Shown: one piece after another, positions 16,771 to 24,626 of the stretch | Position numbering within the stretch: position 1 is the stretch's first letter | Layout of the letters: each line of letters starts with the position of its first letter | NCBI RefSeq assembly: GCF_036226665.1 | Contig: NZ_CP109007.1 | Location: 5,248,501-5,312,500, forward strand | From: Streptomyces sp. NBC_00691 | GTDB taxonomy: Bacteria > Actinomycetota > Actinomycetes > Streptomycetales > Streptomycetaceae | Direction: 5' to 3' | Length of the DNA: 64,000 nucleotides | Notes under the pieces: generated by a model | The model's database searches: none | The model's input: the letters and a program-made list of their open reading frames with translations, nothing else | Told to the model about the DNA's origin: nothing | Translations under genes and position numbers: made by a program

Positions 16771-17700
16771 ATGAACGACGCAGACACCACTCAGGTGACC
16801 GAGACCGACGCCCGACTGCGCGCACTCGACGTGCGCCTGGAGCGCACCAATGAGCTCCTCCAGCGGATGCTGGCCGAGGTCGCCAAGACCCCCTCCACCC
16901 ACGCCATCTTCGTCGACGCGGGTTACGTCCATGCTGCGGCCGGGTTGCTGGTGACGGGAACCGAGGACCGGCGCTCCTTCGACCTCGACGCCGAGGGCCT
17001 CATCGAGGCCTTCATCGACAAGGCCCGCACGATCTTCGCCGACAGCAGACTCCTCCGCGTCTACTGGTACGACGGCGCCAGACGCCGCATCCACACCCCC
17101 GAGCAGCAGGCCATCGCCGAGCTGCCCGACGTGAAGGTGCGCCTCGGCAACCTCAACGCCAACAACCAGCAGAAGGGCGTCGACTCCCTGATCCGCACCG
17201 ATCTGGAGTCCCTCGCCCGCCACCGCGCCATCAGCGACGCCGCCCTCGTCGGCGGCGACGAGGACCTCGTGTCGGCCGTCGAAGCCGCCCAGGGGTACGG
17301 CGCCCGCGTCCACCTCTGGGGCATCGAGGCCGCCGAGGGCCGCAACCAGGCCGAGGCCCTCCTCTGGGAGGTCGACAGCCAGCGCACCTTCGAGCTCGAC
17401 TTCTGCCGCCCGTACGTCACCCGCCGCCCCGTCACCACGTACGAGAACGAGGGCGAGCCGCCGCCGTCCCGCGAGGAGGTGCGGTTCGTCGGCGCCCAGA
17501 TCGCCGCGACCTGGCTCGGCGAACGCGGCCGGGACCGGCTCGCCGAACTCCTGCCGGGCGCGCCCTACCTGCCGGGGCCCGTCGACCAGGACCTGCTCGT
17601 CGAGGCGGAGCGCCTCCTCAGCCGCTCGCTGCGCGGCCACGCCGCCCTCCGGCGCGCCCTGCGGGACGGCTTCTGGCAGCACCTCAAGGGGCAGTTCTGA
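16771..17700 (+). CDS. NYN-domain (PIN-like nuclease) protein
   Basis: A 309-residue protein. After a coiled-coil-like start (ARLRALDVRLERTNELLQRML) comes the NYN domain: FVDAGYVH with the first acidic residue, YWYDGARRR, KGVDSLIRTDLESLARH, and VGGDEDLVSAVEAAQGYGARVHLWG with the distal acidic pair. NYN proteins are PIN-like RNases or RNA-processing factors. ATG 16771 is used; a GTG at 16732 is in frame but its GGAGG is only two bases away. RNase activity is inferred from acidic residue conservation. Confidence 0.9.
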   Translation: MNDADTTQVTETDARLRALDVRLERTNELLQRMLAEVAKTPSTHAIFVDAGYVHAAAGLLVTGTEDRRSFDLDAEGLIEAFIDKARTIFADSRLLRVYWYDGARRRIHTPEQQAIAELPDVKVRLGNLNANNQQKGVDSLIRTDLESLARHRAISDAALVGGDEDLVSAVEAAQGYGARVHLWGIEAAEGRNQAEALLWEVDSQRTFELDFCRPYVTRRPVTTYENEGEPPPSREEVRFVGAQIAATWLGERGRDRLAELLPGAPYLPGPVDQDLLVEAERLLSRSLRGHAALRRALRDGFWQHLKGQF

Positions 17701-17748
17701 CGGCCGCCCGCGCCCGCGAGGCCGGCGGCGACCCGGCGGGGGCCGTGG

Positions 17749-18636
17749 TCAGCGGGCGGTGCCGACGCCGGCGGGAGCCGGCGTCCGTTCCCAGAAGCCG
17801 GTGAGGCGGTCCGTCAGCTCCTGCGGGTGCGACACGTTGGGGGAGTGCCCGGCGCCCGCCACCACCGTGTGGTGCGCGCCCGTACGGGCCGCCGTCGCCG
17901 CGAGCGCGGCCGTCGGCCAGACCATCTCGTCCGCCCCGTACGCGATGTGCAGCGGCATCCGCAGTCCGGCGAGCTCCTCCGTACCGTCCTGACGGCTGAG
18001 CAGCAGCCGCCCCGCGCCCGCGAGTTGCGCGATCCGGGTGCGCATCCAGCGCCGTCGCAGGAAGCCCGCGAGCTGCGGCGCGTCGTCCGTGTCCGGCTCC
18101 TCGCCCCGGCTGTCGAGCCAGCACATCGCCTGCCACACCCGCTCCTTCGGCAGGAACGCGAGGGCGACGCGCAGCACCCGCACCCGGACGCGCTGCGGCC
18201 TGGCCACCCGGCCGGGGCCCGAGGAGAGCAGGGTGAGGGAACGGAAGGCGGCGGGGGCGAGCGAGGCGGCCGCGCGGGCCACCAGGCCGCCGAACGAGTG
18301 GCCGAGCAGATGGACCGGGCCGTCGCCGAGCGCCGAGGCCTGTGCCACCGCGTCGAGCGCGAGCGCCCTGCGGCGGTAGCCGGCCCGGCCGCGGGGGCCG
18401 GGGGACTGGTACTGCCCGCGACCGTCCACCGCCACGGCCCGGTAACCGGCCTCGCTCAGCGGGCCGAGCAGCGCCAGGAAGTCCTCCTTGCTGCCGGTGT
18501 ATCCCGGCAGCAGCAGCACCGTCCCGCGCCGCTCGCCCCGGGGCCCGGTGTCGAGCACGGCGAAGTCGCCGCGCGCGGTCACGAGGTGATGGGCACGGGT
18601 GCCGGGCGGCAGGACGAGGGACCGGGGCTTGCTCAT
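17749..18636 (-). CDS. alpha/beta-fold hydrolase
   Basis: A 295-residue hydrolase with oxyanion region LLLPGYTGSKEDF, nucleophile elbow GHSFGGL, and the catalytic His in VAGAGHSPNVSHP. ATG 18636 (MSKPRSLVLPPGT) is the start; the frame continues open upstream but only as antisense of the helicase tail. No signal peptide. Substrate unknown. A 21-C homopolymer lies 47 bp upstream of the start codon and could affect promoter function. By position it loosely parallels lipV-like hydrolases seen near adnA in mycobacteria, but that match is weak. Confidence 0.88.
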   Translation of the reverse strand: MSKPRSLVLPPGTRAHHLVTARGDFAVLDTGPRGERRGTVLLLPGYTGSKEDFLALLGPLSEAGYRAVAVDGRGQYQSPGPRGRAGYRRRALALDAVAQASALGDGPVHLLGHSFGGLVARAAASLAPAAFRSLTLLSSGPGRVARPQRVRVRVLRVALAFLPKERVWQAMCWLDSRGEEPDTDDAPQLAGFLRRRWMRTRIAQLAGAGRLLLSRQDGTEELAGLRMPLHIAYGADEMVWPTAALAATAARTGAHHTVVAGAGHSPNVSHPQELTDRLTGFWERTPAPAGVGTAR

Positions 18637-18682
18637 GTCTGGACTGTAACCGCGCCCGGCGGGACCGGCCCGGGAGCCCCTG

Positions 18683-18703
18683 CCCCCCCCCCCCCCCCCC
18701 CCC
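18683..18703. repeat. poly-C homopolymer of 21 bases
   Basis: An uninterrupted run of 21 C on the + strand (G on the hydrolase strand), between the helicase terminator and the alpha/beta hydrolase start. Too long for chance even in this GC-rich DNA. It may be slippage-prone; sequencing error in run length is also possible. Confidence 0.9.
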
Positions 18704-18726
18704 GCGGCGGCCGCTTCCGGGGGTAC

Positions 18727-18766
18727 GACCGCGGCCCGGCCCCTGGGGAGGGGCCGGGCCGCGGTC
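18727..18766 (-). terminator. perfect 18-bp stem-loop after the DEAD-box helicase gene
   Basis: 18727-18744 and 18749-18766 are exact complements (GACCGCGGCCCGGCCCCT) with a GGGG loop, 16 bp beyond the helicase stop. Confidence 0.82.
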
Positions 18767-18782
18767 ATGAGGGCGGGCGGGA

Positions 18783-21440
18783 TCAGCTCTCGGGCTGAGC
18801 GGCCGCCGCCTTCTTGGTGGTGCGACGGCGCGGGGCCTTCGGGGCCTCGGCCTCGACGGCCTCGGCGACCGGCTCCGCGGCGGCCTTCTTCGTCGTACGG
18901 CGACGGGTCGGCGTCTTCGGCTCCGAGGCGTCGGGCGCCTCGGCGGCGACGGCCTTCTTGGCGGCGCGGCGACGGGGAGCCTTGGGGGCCTCCTCGGCGG
19001 CCGGAGCCTCGACGGCGGCGGCGGTCTCGGCGACCGGCTCCGCCACGGCCTTCTTGGCGGCGCGGCGACGGGGAGCCTTCTTCGGCTCCTCGACCGGGGC
19101 CTCGGCGACCGGGGCCTCGGCGACGGCCGGAGCGGCCTTCACGACGGGAGCCTCGACGACGGCCGGAGCGGCCTTGGTGACCGCGGTCGTGACGATGACC
19201 GTCGCGGCCTCGGTGGCCGTGGCCGGCGAACCGGCGGCCTTGCGGACCACACGGCGACGCGCGGGCTTCTTCGGCTCCTCCTCGACGACCGGCACGGGCG
19301 CCGGCTCGACGACGGCCTCGACGACCGGGGCGGAGGTCACCGGAGAACCGGCGGCCTTGCGCACCACACGGCGACGGCGCGGCGCGGGAACCTCGGCCGT
19401 GACCGCCGGAGCGGCCTCGACGACGGGCTCCACGGTCGCGACAGCGGTCACGACCGGCTCCGCCACCACCGGAGCGGCGACGACGGTCTCGGCGACCGGC
19501 TGCGTGACGGCCTTCTTCGCCGTACGGCGACGGGCCGGCGCCTTCGGCTCCTCGACCGGGGCCGGAGCGGTCTCGGCGACCGGGGCGAGCGGCGCGGCAC
19601 GCAGGGCGGCAGCGGCGGTCTCCACGGTCTGGAACGACACGGTGTCCTCGACCGGGCGCAGTCGCGCACGGCGACGGCGCGGGGCCGGAGCCTGCTCCTG
19701 GGCCACGGGGGCCGGGGCGGCGGGCGCGGCCTTCACGGCCTCCGGGCGGGCGGCCGTACGGCCACGGCGGCGGGGAGTCCTCGGCTCGGCGACCGGGGTC
19801 TCGACGACCGGAGCGGCGGCCACGGGCGCCGGAGCGGCCTCGGCGACCGGAGCGGGCGCGGCCTGGGCGGCCGGAGCCGCCTGGACGGCCTGGGCCACCG
19901 GCGCCGAGCCCGGGGCGCCGACGCGGGTGCGACGGCGGCGGCGCGGGGTACGCGGGCCGGACTCGGCCTGCGCCTCGTCCGTCACCGGCGCGGCCTCGAC
20001 GGCCGGAGCCGCGACGGGCGCCGACACCGGGGCGTCGACCTCGCCGCCACGGGTACGCCGGCGCTGACGCGGGGTCCGCGTCCGCTCGGGGCGCTCCTCG
20101 GTCCGCTCGGCCCGCTCGGTCCGGTCGTTCTTGGGGCCGCGGGCACGGCGTCCGCCGGGCTCGCCCAGGTCCTCCAGCTCCTCCGCGCCCAGACCCGCAC
20201 GGGTCCGCTCGGCGCGGGGCAGGACGCCCTTGGTGCCCGCCGGGATATCCAGCTCCTCGAAGAGGTGCGGGGACGAGGAGTACGTCTCGACCGGGTCGTG
20301 GAAGTCCAGTTCGAGGGCCTTGTTGATGAGCTGCCAGCGCGGGATGTCGTCCCAGTCGACCAGCGTCACCGCCGTGCCCTTGTTGCCCGCGCGGCCGGTG
20401 CGGCCCACGCGGTGCAGGAAGGTCTTCTCGTCCTCGGGGGACTGGTAGTTGATGACGTGCGTGACGCCCTCGACGTCGATGCCCCGGGCGGCGACGTCGG
20501 TGCAGACGAGCACGTCGACCTTGCCGTTGCGGAAGGCGCGCAGCGCCTGCTCGCGGGCGCCCTGGCCGAGGTCGCCGTGGACGGCGCCGGAGGCGAAGCC
20601 GCGGCGCTCCAGCTGCTCGGCGATGTCGGCCGCCGTGCGCTTGGTGCGGCAGAAGATCATCGCGAGCCCGCGGCCGTTGGCCTGCAGGATGCGGGAGACC
20701 ATCTCCGGCTTGTCCATGTTGTGCGCGCGGTAGACGTGCTGCTTGATGTTGGCGACGGTCGCGCCCTCGCCGTCGGGCGAGGTGGCGCGGATGTGCGTCG
20801 GCTGCGACATGTAGCGGCGGGCCAGGCCGATGACCGCGCCCGGCATGGTCGCCGAGAACAGCATGGTCTGACGCTTCGCCGGAAGCATGTTGATGATCTT
20901 CTCGACGTCGGGCAGGAAGCCCAGGTCGAGCATCTCGTCGGCCTCGTCCAGGACGAGGACCTTGACGTGGGACAGGTCGAGCTTGCGCTGACCGGCCAGG
21001 TCGAGCAGACGGCCGGGGGTGCCGACGATGACGTCGACGCCCTTCTTCAGGGCCTCGACCTGGGGCTCGTACGCCCGGCCGCCGTAGATGGCGAGCACCC
21101 GGACGTTGCGCACCTTGCCGGCGGTGAGCAGGTCGTTGGTGACCTGCTGGCACAGCTCGCGGGTGGGGACGACGACGAGCGCCTGCGGGGCGTCGGTCAG
21201 CTGCTCGGGCTTCGCCCGGCCGGCCTCGACGTCCATGGGGACGGTGACGCGCTCCAGGATCGGCAGACCGAAACCGAGGGTCTTGCCGGTGCCGGTCTTG
21301 GCCTGGCCGATGACGTCGGTGCCGGTCAGGGCGACCGGGAGGGTCATCTCCTGGATGGGGAAGGGGGTGACGATGCCGACGGCCTCAAGGGCTTCGGCCG
21401 TCTCGGGAAGGATTCCGAGGTCTCGGAAAGTCGTAGTCAG
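18783..21440 (-). CDS. DEAD-box ATP-dependent RNA helicase with long repetitive basic tail
   Basis: An 885-residue protein. The helicase core covers about the first 415 residues: Q-motif GIVTPFPIQ, Walker A AKTGTGKT (47-54), VPTRELC, LDEADEMLD, LFSATMPG, DVAARGIDVEG and HRVGRTGRAG. From about residue 485 to the end the chain alternates Arg/Lys-rich blocks (TPRRRGRTA, APRRRAAKKA) with Ala/Val/Pro/Glu-rich spacers, a repeated RNA-binding-like tail. Homologues begin TTTFRDLGIL; here the only initiator matching that point is CTG 21440 with GAGG seven bases upstream. An ATG much farther up would add a proline-rich stretch unlike the family. Related to RhlE/CsdA; role in RNA remodelling is inferred. 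Confidence 0.9.
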   Translation of the reverse strand: MTTTFRDLGILPETAEALEAVGIVTPFPIQEMTLPVALTGTDVIGQAKTGTGKTLGFGLPILERVTVPMDVEAGRAKPEQLTDAPQALVVVPTRELCQQVTNDLLTAGKVRNVRVLAIYGGRAYEPQVEALKKGVDVIVGTPGRLLDLAGQRKLDLSHVKVLVLDEADEMLDLGFLPDVEKIINMLPAKRQTMLFSATMPGAVIGLARRYMSQPTHIRATSPDGEGATVANIKQHVYRAHNMDKPEMVSRILQANGRGLAMIFCRTKRTAADIAEQLERRGFASGAVHGDLGQGAREQALRAFRNGKVDVLVCTDVAARGIDVEGVTHVINYQSPEDEKTFLHRVGRTGRAGNKGTAVTLVDWDDIPRWQLINKALELDFHDPVETYSSSPHLFEELDIPAGTKGVLPRAERTRAGLGAEELEDLGEPGGRRARGPKNDRTERAERTEERPERTRTPRQRRRTRGGEVDAPVSAPVAAPAVEAAPVTDEAQAESGPRTPRRRRRTRVGAPGSAPVAQAVQAAPAAQAAPAPVAEAAPAPVAAAPVVETPVAEPRTPRRRGRTAARPEAVKAAPAAPAPVAQEQAPAPRRRRARLRPVEDTVSFQTVETAAAALRAAPLAPVAETAPAPVEEPKAPARRRTAKKAVTQPVAETVVAAPVVAEPVVTAVATVEPVVEAAPAVTAEVPAPRRRRVVRKAAGSPVTSAPVVEAVVEPAPVPVVEEEPKKPARRRVVRKAAGSPATATEAATVIVTTAVTKAAPAVVEAPVVKAAPAVAEAPVAEAPVEEPKKAPRRRAAKKAVAEPVAETAAAVEAPAAEEAPKAPRRRAAKKAVAAEAPDASEPKTPTRRRTTKKAAAEPVAEAVEAEAPKAPRRRTTKKAAAAQPES

Positions 21441-21830
21441 GGTGCTGCCTCTTCTGTGGACGCGGTGCGAGGCGAACGAAGGGGGTCGTACCGTGCCGGG
21501 AACTGCCGGCGCGATCCGGGGGATCGCTGCCGGGTGGCACGGGACCACTGCCGTCGCTCGAGCGTCGTACCGCTGAGGTGACCCTTCCGCGGGTCCGCCG
21601 GAAGGGCTGTCGGGCCGGAGCCGATCGGGCCACCGACCGGGCATCCTCATTCATGCGTCGGCCCACCGGATACGTCCGAACGTGCGAAAGCATGTCCGCA
21701 TACTCAGCAGGCGCCTTATCACTGTACCCCGGAATCGCGCATGTGTGTTGGGAGAAATGGTGATGAGGGCACGGTCACACTGACTGACCAGCGCCTTCCC
21801 CCGGTGCCCGAGCGGGCTATTGTGCGCTCC
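21441..21830. other. divergent intergenic region and helicase leader
   Basis: 390 bp between the DEAD-box helicase and the ferritin-like gene, without a convincing gene. It contains GC-rich inverted repeats, notably CCCTTCCG (21584) against CGGAAGGG (21600), which on the helicase strand could form a hairpin in a long leader. Such leaders are usual for cold-inducible RNA helicases, but I see no recognisable class. The right part (about 21690-21775) is less GC-rich and probably holds both promoters. Confidence 0.5.
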
Positions 21831-22553
21831 ATGGAGACGCCTGACAACGCCACACCCACCGGGATCGCAGCCAAGGACTGGGCGGCGGCTTCCGCCGAGC
21901 CGCAGTACCGCGCCGCCGTGATCGACCTCCTCGGAGCCCTCGCCTACGGAGAGCTCGCGGCCTTCGAACGGCTCGCCGAGGACGCCAAGCTGGCGCCGAC
22001 CCTGGCGGACAAGGCGGAGCTGGCGAAGATGGCCTCCGCCGAGTTCCACCACTTCGAGCGGCTGCGCGACCGCCTCGCCGCCGTCGACGCCGAGCCGACC
22101 GCGGCCATGGAGCCCTTCGCCAAGGCGCTCGACGACTTCCACCGCCAGACCGCGCCGTCGGACTGGCTGGAGGGCCTGGTCAAGGCGTACGTCGGCGACT
22201 CGATCGCCAGTGACTTCTACCGGGAGGTCGCGGCCCGCCTCGACTCCGACACCCGGGGCCTCGTCGTCTCGGTGCTCGACGACACCGGCCACGGCAACTT
22301 CGCCGTCGAGAAGGTCCGCGCCGCGATCGACGCCGACCCGCGCGTCGGCGGCCGGCTCGCGCTCTGGGCGCGCCGTCTCATGGGCGAGGCGCTCTCGCAG
22401 GCCCAGCGTGTGGTCGCCGAGCGCGACGCGCTGTCGACCATGCTGGTCGGCGGTGTCGCCGACGGCTTCGACCTGGCCGAGGTCGGCAGGATGTTCTCCC
22501 GGATCACCGAGGCCCACACCAAGCGCATGGCCGCGCTGGGTCTGGCCGCCTGA
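21831..22553 (+). CDS. ferritin-like fold protein, MiaE_2 type
   Basis: A 240-residue all-helical protein with Glu-containing helices typical of a carboxylate-bridged di-iron bundle: YGELAAFERL, SAEFHHFERLRDR (ExxH-like), and later helices with DDTGHGNFAVEKV. This is the family described as related to the tRNA hydroxylase MiaE; the mycobacterial neighbour of the same helicase is Rv3210c. ATG 21831. It is divergent from the helicase gene. tRNA hydroxylation is only one possibility; other ferritin-like redox or metal roles fit equally. Confidence 0.88.
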   Translation: METPDNATPTGIAAKDWAAASAEPQYRAAVIDLLGALAYGELAAFERLAEDAKLAPTLADKAELAKMASAEFHHFERLRDRLAAVDAEPTAAMEPFAKALDDFHRQTAPSDWLEGLVKAYVGDSIASDFYREVAARLDSDTRGLVVSVLDDTGHGNFAVEKVRAAIDADPRVGGRLALWARRLMGEALSQAQRVVAERDALSTMLVGGVADGFDLAEVGRMFSRITEAHTKRMAALGLAA

Positions 22554-22621
22554 GTCACCCTACGATGACGTTCCCGTGCGAAGGCGTCGCCGTCGTGCGG
22601 GAAGGGGGCGTGCGGCGCTGT

Positions 22622-22891
22622 TCACGCCGCCGCTGATCGCCGCAGCCTGCGCGAGGCCGGCCGGATCAGCAGCGAGAGCAGTACCGCCGCCACCGCCACC
22701 GCACCGATCAGGGTGGCGAGGAAGTGGCCGGGGCCGAGGGCTCCGTGGGTGACGAGCGCGCCGAAGACGGCGCCCAGCGTCCCGGTGACGAGGACGATCA
22801 CCCGGACGGGGAGGCGGTCGGGCAGCCGGTGCACGGCGGCCCAGGCCAGTGCGAAACCGAGCAGGGCGGAGCCGAAGGCTTCCAGGAACAC
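22622..22891 (-). CDS. small three-helix membrane protein
   Basis: An 89-residue hydrophobic protein with three predicted helices (about 3-20 FLEAFGSALLGFALAWAAV, 29-52 VRVIVLVTGTLGAVFGALVTHGAL, 57-76 LATLIGAVAVAAVLLSLLI) and a basic Arg-rich end. ATG 22891 has CGAGGTGA upstream. Codon pattern fits a real gene. No known family; it converges on the ferritin-like gene. Confidence 0.72.
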   Translation of the reverse strand: MFLEAFGSALLGFALAWAAVHRLPDRLPVRVIVLVTGTLGAVFGALVTHGALGPGHFLATLIGAVAVAAVLLSLLIRPASRRLRRSAAA

Positions 22892-23038
22892 AACGAATCA
22901 CCTCGCGAGGGGTGCGGGGCGGGTGGTGCGGTCGAGAACCCTCCTACCCCAGGGCTCCGGAACGCAATCCTCCCGTACGCCCTGACGTGGTCATTCGGAC
23001 ATACGAGGGCATGGCGGGGACGCGCGCGCCCGCATGAC

Positions 23039-23077
23039 GAAGGGCCCGGCGGACCGAGACGGTCCGCCGGGCCCTTC
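23039..23077 (-). terminator. perfect 17-bp stem-loop after the DUF3107 gene
   Basis: GAAGGGCCCGGCGGACC and its exact complement around a 5-base loop, 16 bp beyond the DUF3107 stop; the minus-strand transcript stem ends in TTC. Confidence 0.85.
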
Positions 23078-23092
23078 ACGCAGATCCCGGGC

Positions 23093-23320
23093 TCAGAGCG
23101 CGCCGAAGCCCACGCGGCGCACGGCGGGCTCGCCGAGCTCCACATACGCGATCTTCTCGGCCGGGATGAGGATCTTGCGGCCCTTCTCGTCCGAGAGGCT
23201 GAGCAGCTGCGCCTTGCCGGCCAGTGCGTCGGCCACGGCGCGCTCCACCTCCTCGGCGGACTGCCCGCTCTCCAGAACGATCTCCCGGGGTGCGTGCTGC
23301 ACGCCGATCTTGACCTCCAC
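23093..23320 (-). CDS. DUF3107 family protein
   Basis: A 75-residue protein (VEVKIGVQHAPREIVLES at the start, VRRVGFGAL at the end). GTG 23320 has GGAGGG eight bases upstream and gives the exact family length; a longer start is not needed. The pattern KLGV-type strand, a Ser/Glu helix and LIPAEKIAYVELGE is that of the actinobacterial DUF3107 family; the mycobacterial member (TB9.4, Rv3208A) also lies beside a TetR gene. Function unknown. Confidence 0.92.
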   Translation of the reverse strand: MEVKIGVQHAPREIVLESGQSAEEVERAVADALAGKAQLLSLSDEKGRKILIPAEKIAYVELGEPAVRRVGFGAL

Positions 23321-23446
23321 GGCTATGTCCCTCCGAACGGTCAGCGTTGCGCGAATACCGCGCCGTACGCTGCACACATTAGCCCGGTGAGGGGACGCGT
23401 ACGGCTCAGCCGGCGCACGCCAGGAGCGAACAGCCCGCGGGAGTGC

Positions 23447-24106
23447 TCAGTGACCCTCGGCGCTCAGCTGGCCGTCCACCGCGTGCAGCGGGAAGCCGGC
23501 GATGCCGCGCCAGGCGAGCGAGGTCAGCAGTCCGACCGCCTTGTCGCGGGGGATCGAGGACCCGCTCGACAGCCAGTAGCGGGCCACGACCTGGGAGACG
23601 CCGCCGAGTCCCACGGCGAGCAGCATCGACTCGTCCTTGGAGAGACCGGTGTCCTCGGCGATGACGTCGGAGATCGCCTCGGCGCACTGCAGGCTCACCC
23701 GGTCCACGCGCTCGCGCACGGCGGGCTCGTTGGTCAGGTCGGACTCGAAGACGAGCCGGAAGGCGCCGCCCTCGTCCTCGACGTAGGCGAAGTAGGCGTC
23801 CATCGTGGCCGCCACACGCAGCTTGTTGTCGGTGGTGGAGGCCAGGGCCGTGCGCACCGCCAGGAGGAGGGACTCGCAGTGCTGGTCGAGCAGGGCCAGG
23901 TAGAGCTCCAGCTTCCCGGGGAAGTGCTGGTAGAGCACCGGCTTGCTGACGCCCGCGCGCTCGGCGATGTCGTCCATCGCCGCGGAGTGGTACCCCTGGG
24001 CGACGAAGACCTCCTGGGCGGCGCCGAGGAGCTGGTTCCGTCGGGCACGTCGCGGCAGGCGCGTGCCCCGAGGGCGTGCTGCCTCTGTCTGCTCGATGGC
24101 GCTCAC
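23447..24106 (-). CDS. TetR/AcrR-family transcriptional regulator
   Basis: A 219-residue regulator. The HTH spans about 20-65 (LLGAAQEVFVAQGYHSAAMDDIAERAGVSKPVLYQHFPGKLELY), followed by an all-helical ligand/dimer domain. GTG 24106 has GGGAGG four bases upstream and gives the conserved start MSAIEQTEAARPRGTRL; longer starts cross an AT-rich promoter. It lies just before DUF3107 in the same direction, an arrangement shared with mycobacteria (Rv3208/Rv3208A). Its target genes are not evident; ligand unknown. Confidence 0.92.
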   Translation of the reverse strand: MSAIEQTEAARPRGTRLPRRARRNQLLGAAQEVFVAQGYHSAAMDDIAERAGVSKPVLYQHFPGKLELYLALLDQHCESLLLAVRTALASTTDNKLRVAATMDAYFAYVEDEGGAFRLVFESDLTNEPAVRERVDRVSLQCAEAISDVIAEDTGLSKDESMLLAVGLGGVSQVVARYWLSSGSSIPRDKAVGLLTSLAWRGIAGFPLHAVDGQLSAEGH

Positions 24107-24251
24107 GCGGCCTCCCAAAAATCGATCCATGCACGCTGTCGCGCGCGTCGCCATCGTACTTTTGGGTAACCCGGCTGTGCGCGCTGCGGACGCAGAATTT
24201 CACGGACCGGACGTCCGGGTCGACAGTCGATTCAAGATTAAACCGAACAAA

Positions 24252-24285
24252 TCAGCGGTAGTCGTCCGGTCAGCGGTAGTCGTCC
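24252..24285. repeat. tandem 18-bp duplication across the stop codon of the acidic protein gene
   Basis: TCAGCGGTAGTCGTCC occurs at 24270-24285 (coding, ending in the stop) and again at 24252-24267. Because the period is 18 bp, the second stop is in the same frame, six codons downstream. Confidence 0.9.
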
Positions 24286-24485
24286 TCGTCCTGGGCGACG
24301 ACCCGCGCCTGTTCGCTCGAGTCCGCCTCGTTCGCCGAGTCGCGCTCGACATGGGTGAGCGGTTCGTCCTCGCGTTGCTGCAGTTCCGTGTGCTGCTCGG
24401 CAGCGTCGGCCTCCGGGATCTCCTGGTCCAGCACGACGTCCTCTTCCTCGGCGAATGTGTCCGGCTCGCTCGGATCGACAGTCAT
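24270..24485 (-). CDS. small acidic protein of 71 residues
   Basis: ATG 24485 with GGAAGGA at good spacing gives 71 residues (MTVDPSEPDTFAEEEDVV at the start, VVAQDEDDYR at the end). Almost a quarter of residues are Asp or Glu; no Cys, no membrane segment, probably unstructured. I recognise a family of small acidic Streptomyces proteins ending in EDYR-like tails. No function known. The last codons and the stop are duplicated in tandem (see 24252). Confidence 0.75.
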   Translation of the reverse strand: MTVDPSEPDTFAEEEDVVLDQEIPEADAAEQHTELQQREDEPLTHVERDSANEADSSEQARVVAQDEDDYR

Positions 24486-24626
24486 GAGGTTCCTTCCGGA
24501 GCTGCGGGTCGCGGTCCTCTCCGATGGCCCTCTCTCCGAGCCTAGGAGCACACGCGGCTCGCCGCACACGCACCTGTGACGGCACCCACACGTCCGCGCG
24601 CGTGATCGTCTCGTAATATTGCGGCC

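Noticed and set aside
16443..16790. 115-codon leftward gene
   Set aside because: Only the last 50 codons are conserved; the rest covers the AT-rich divergent promoter region and the start of the NYN gene.
21441..21650. Helicase start at ATG 21650
   Set aside because: The added 70 residues are Pro/Ser/Arg-rich and absent from the family; CTG 21440 fits the conserved N-terminus.
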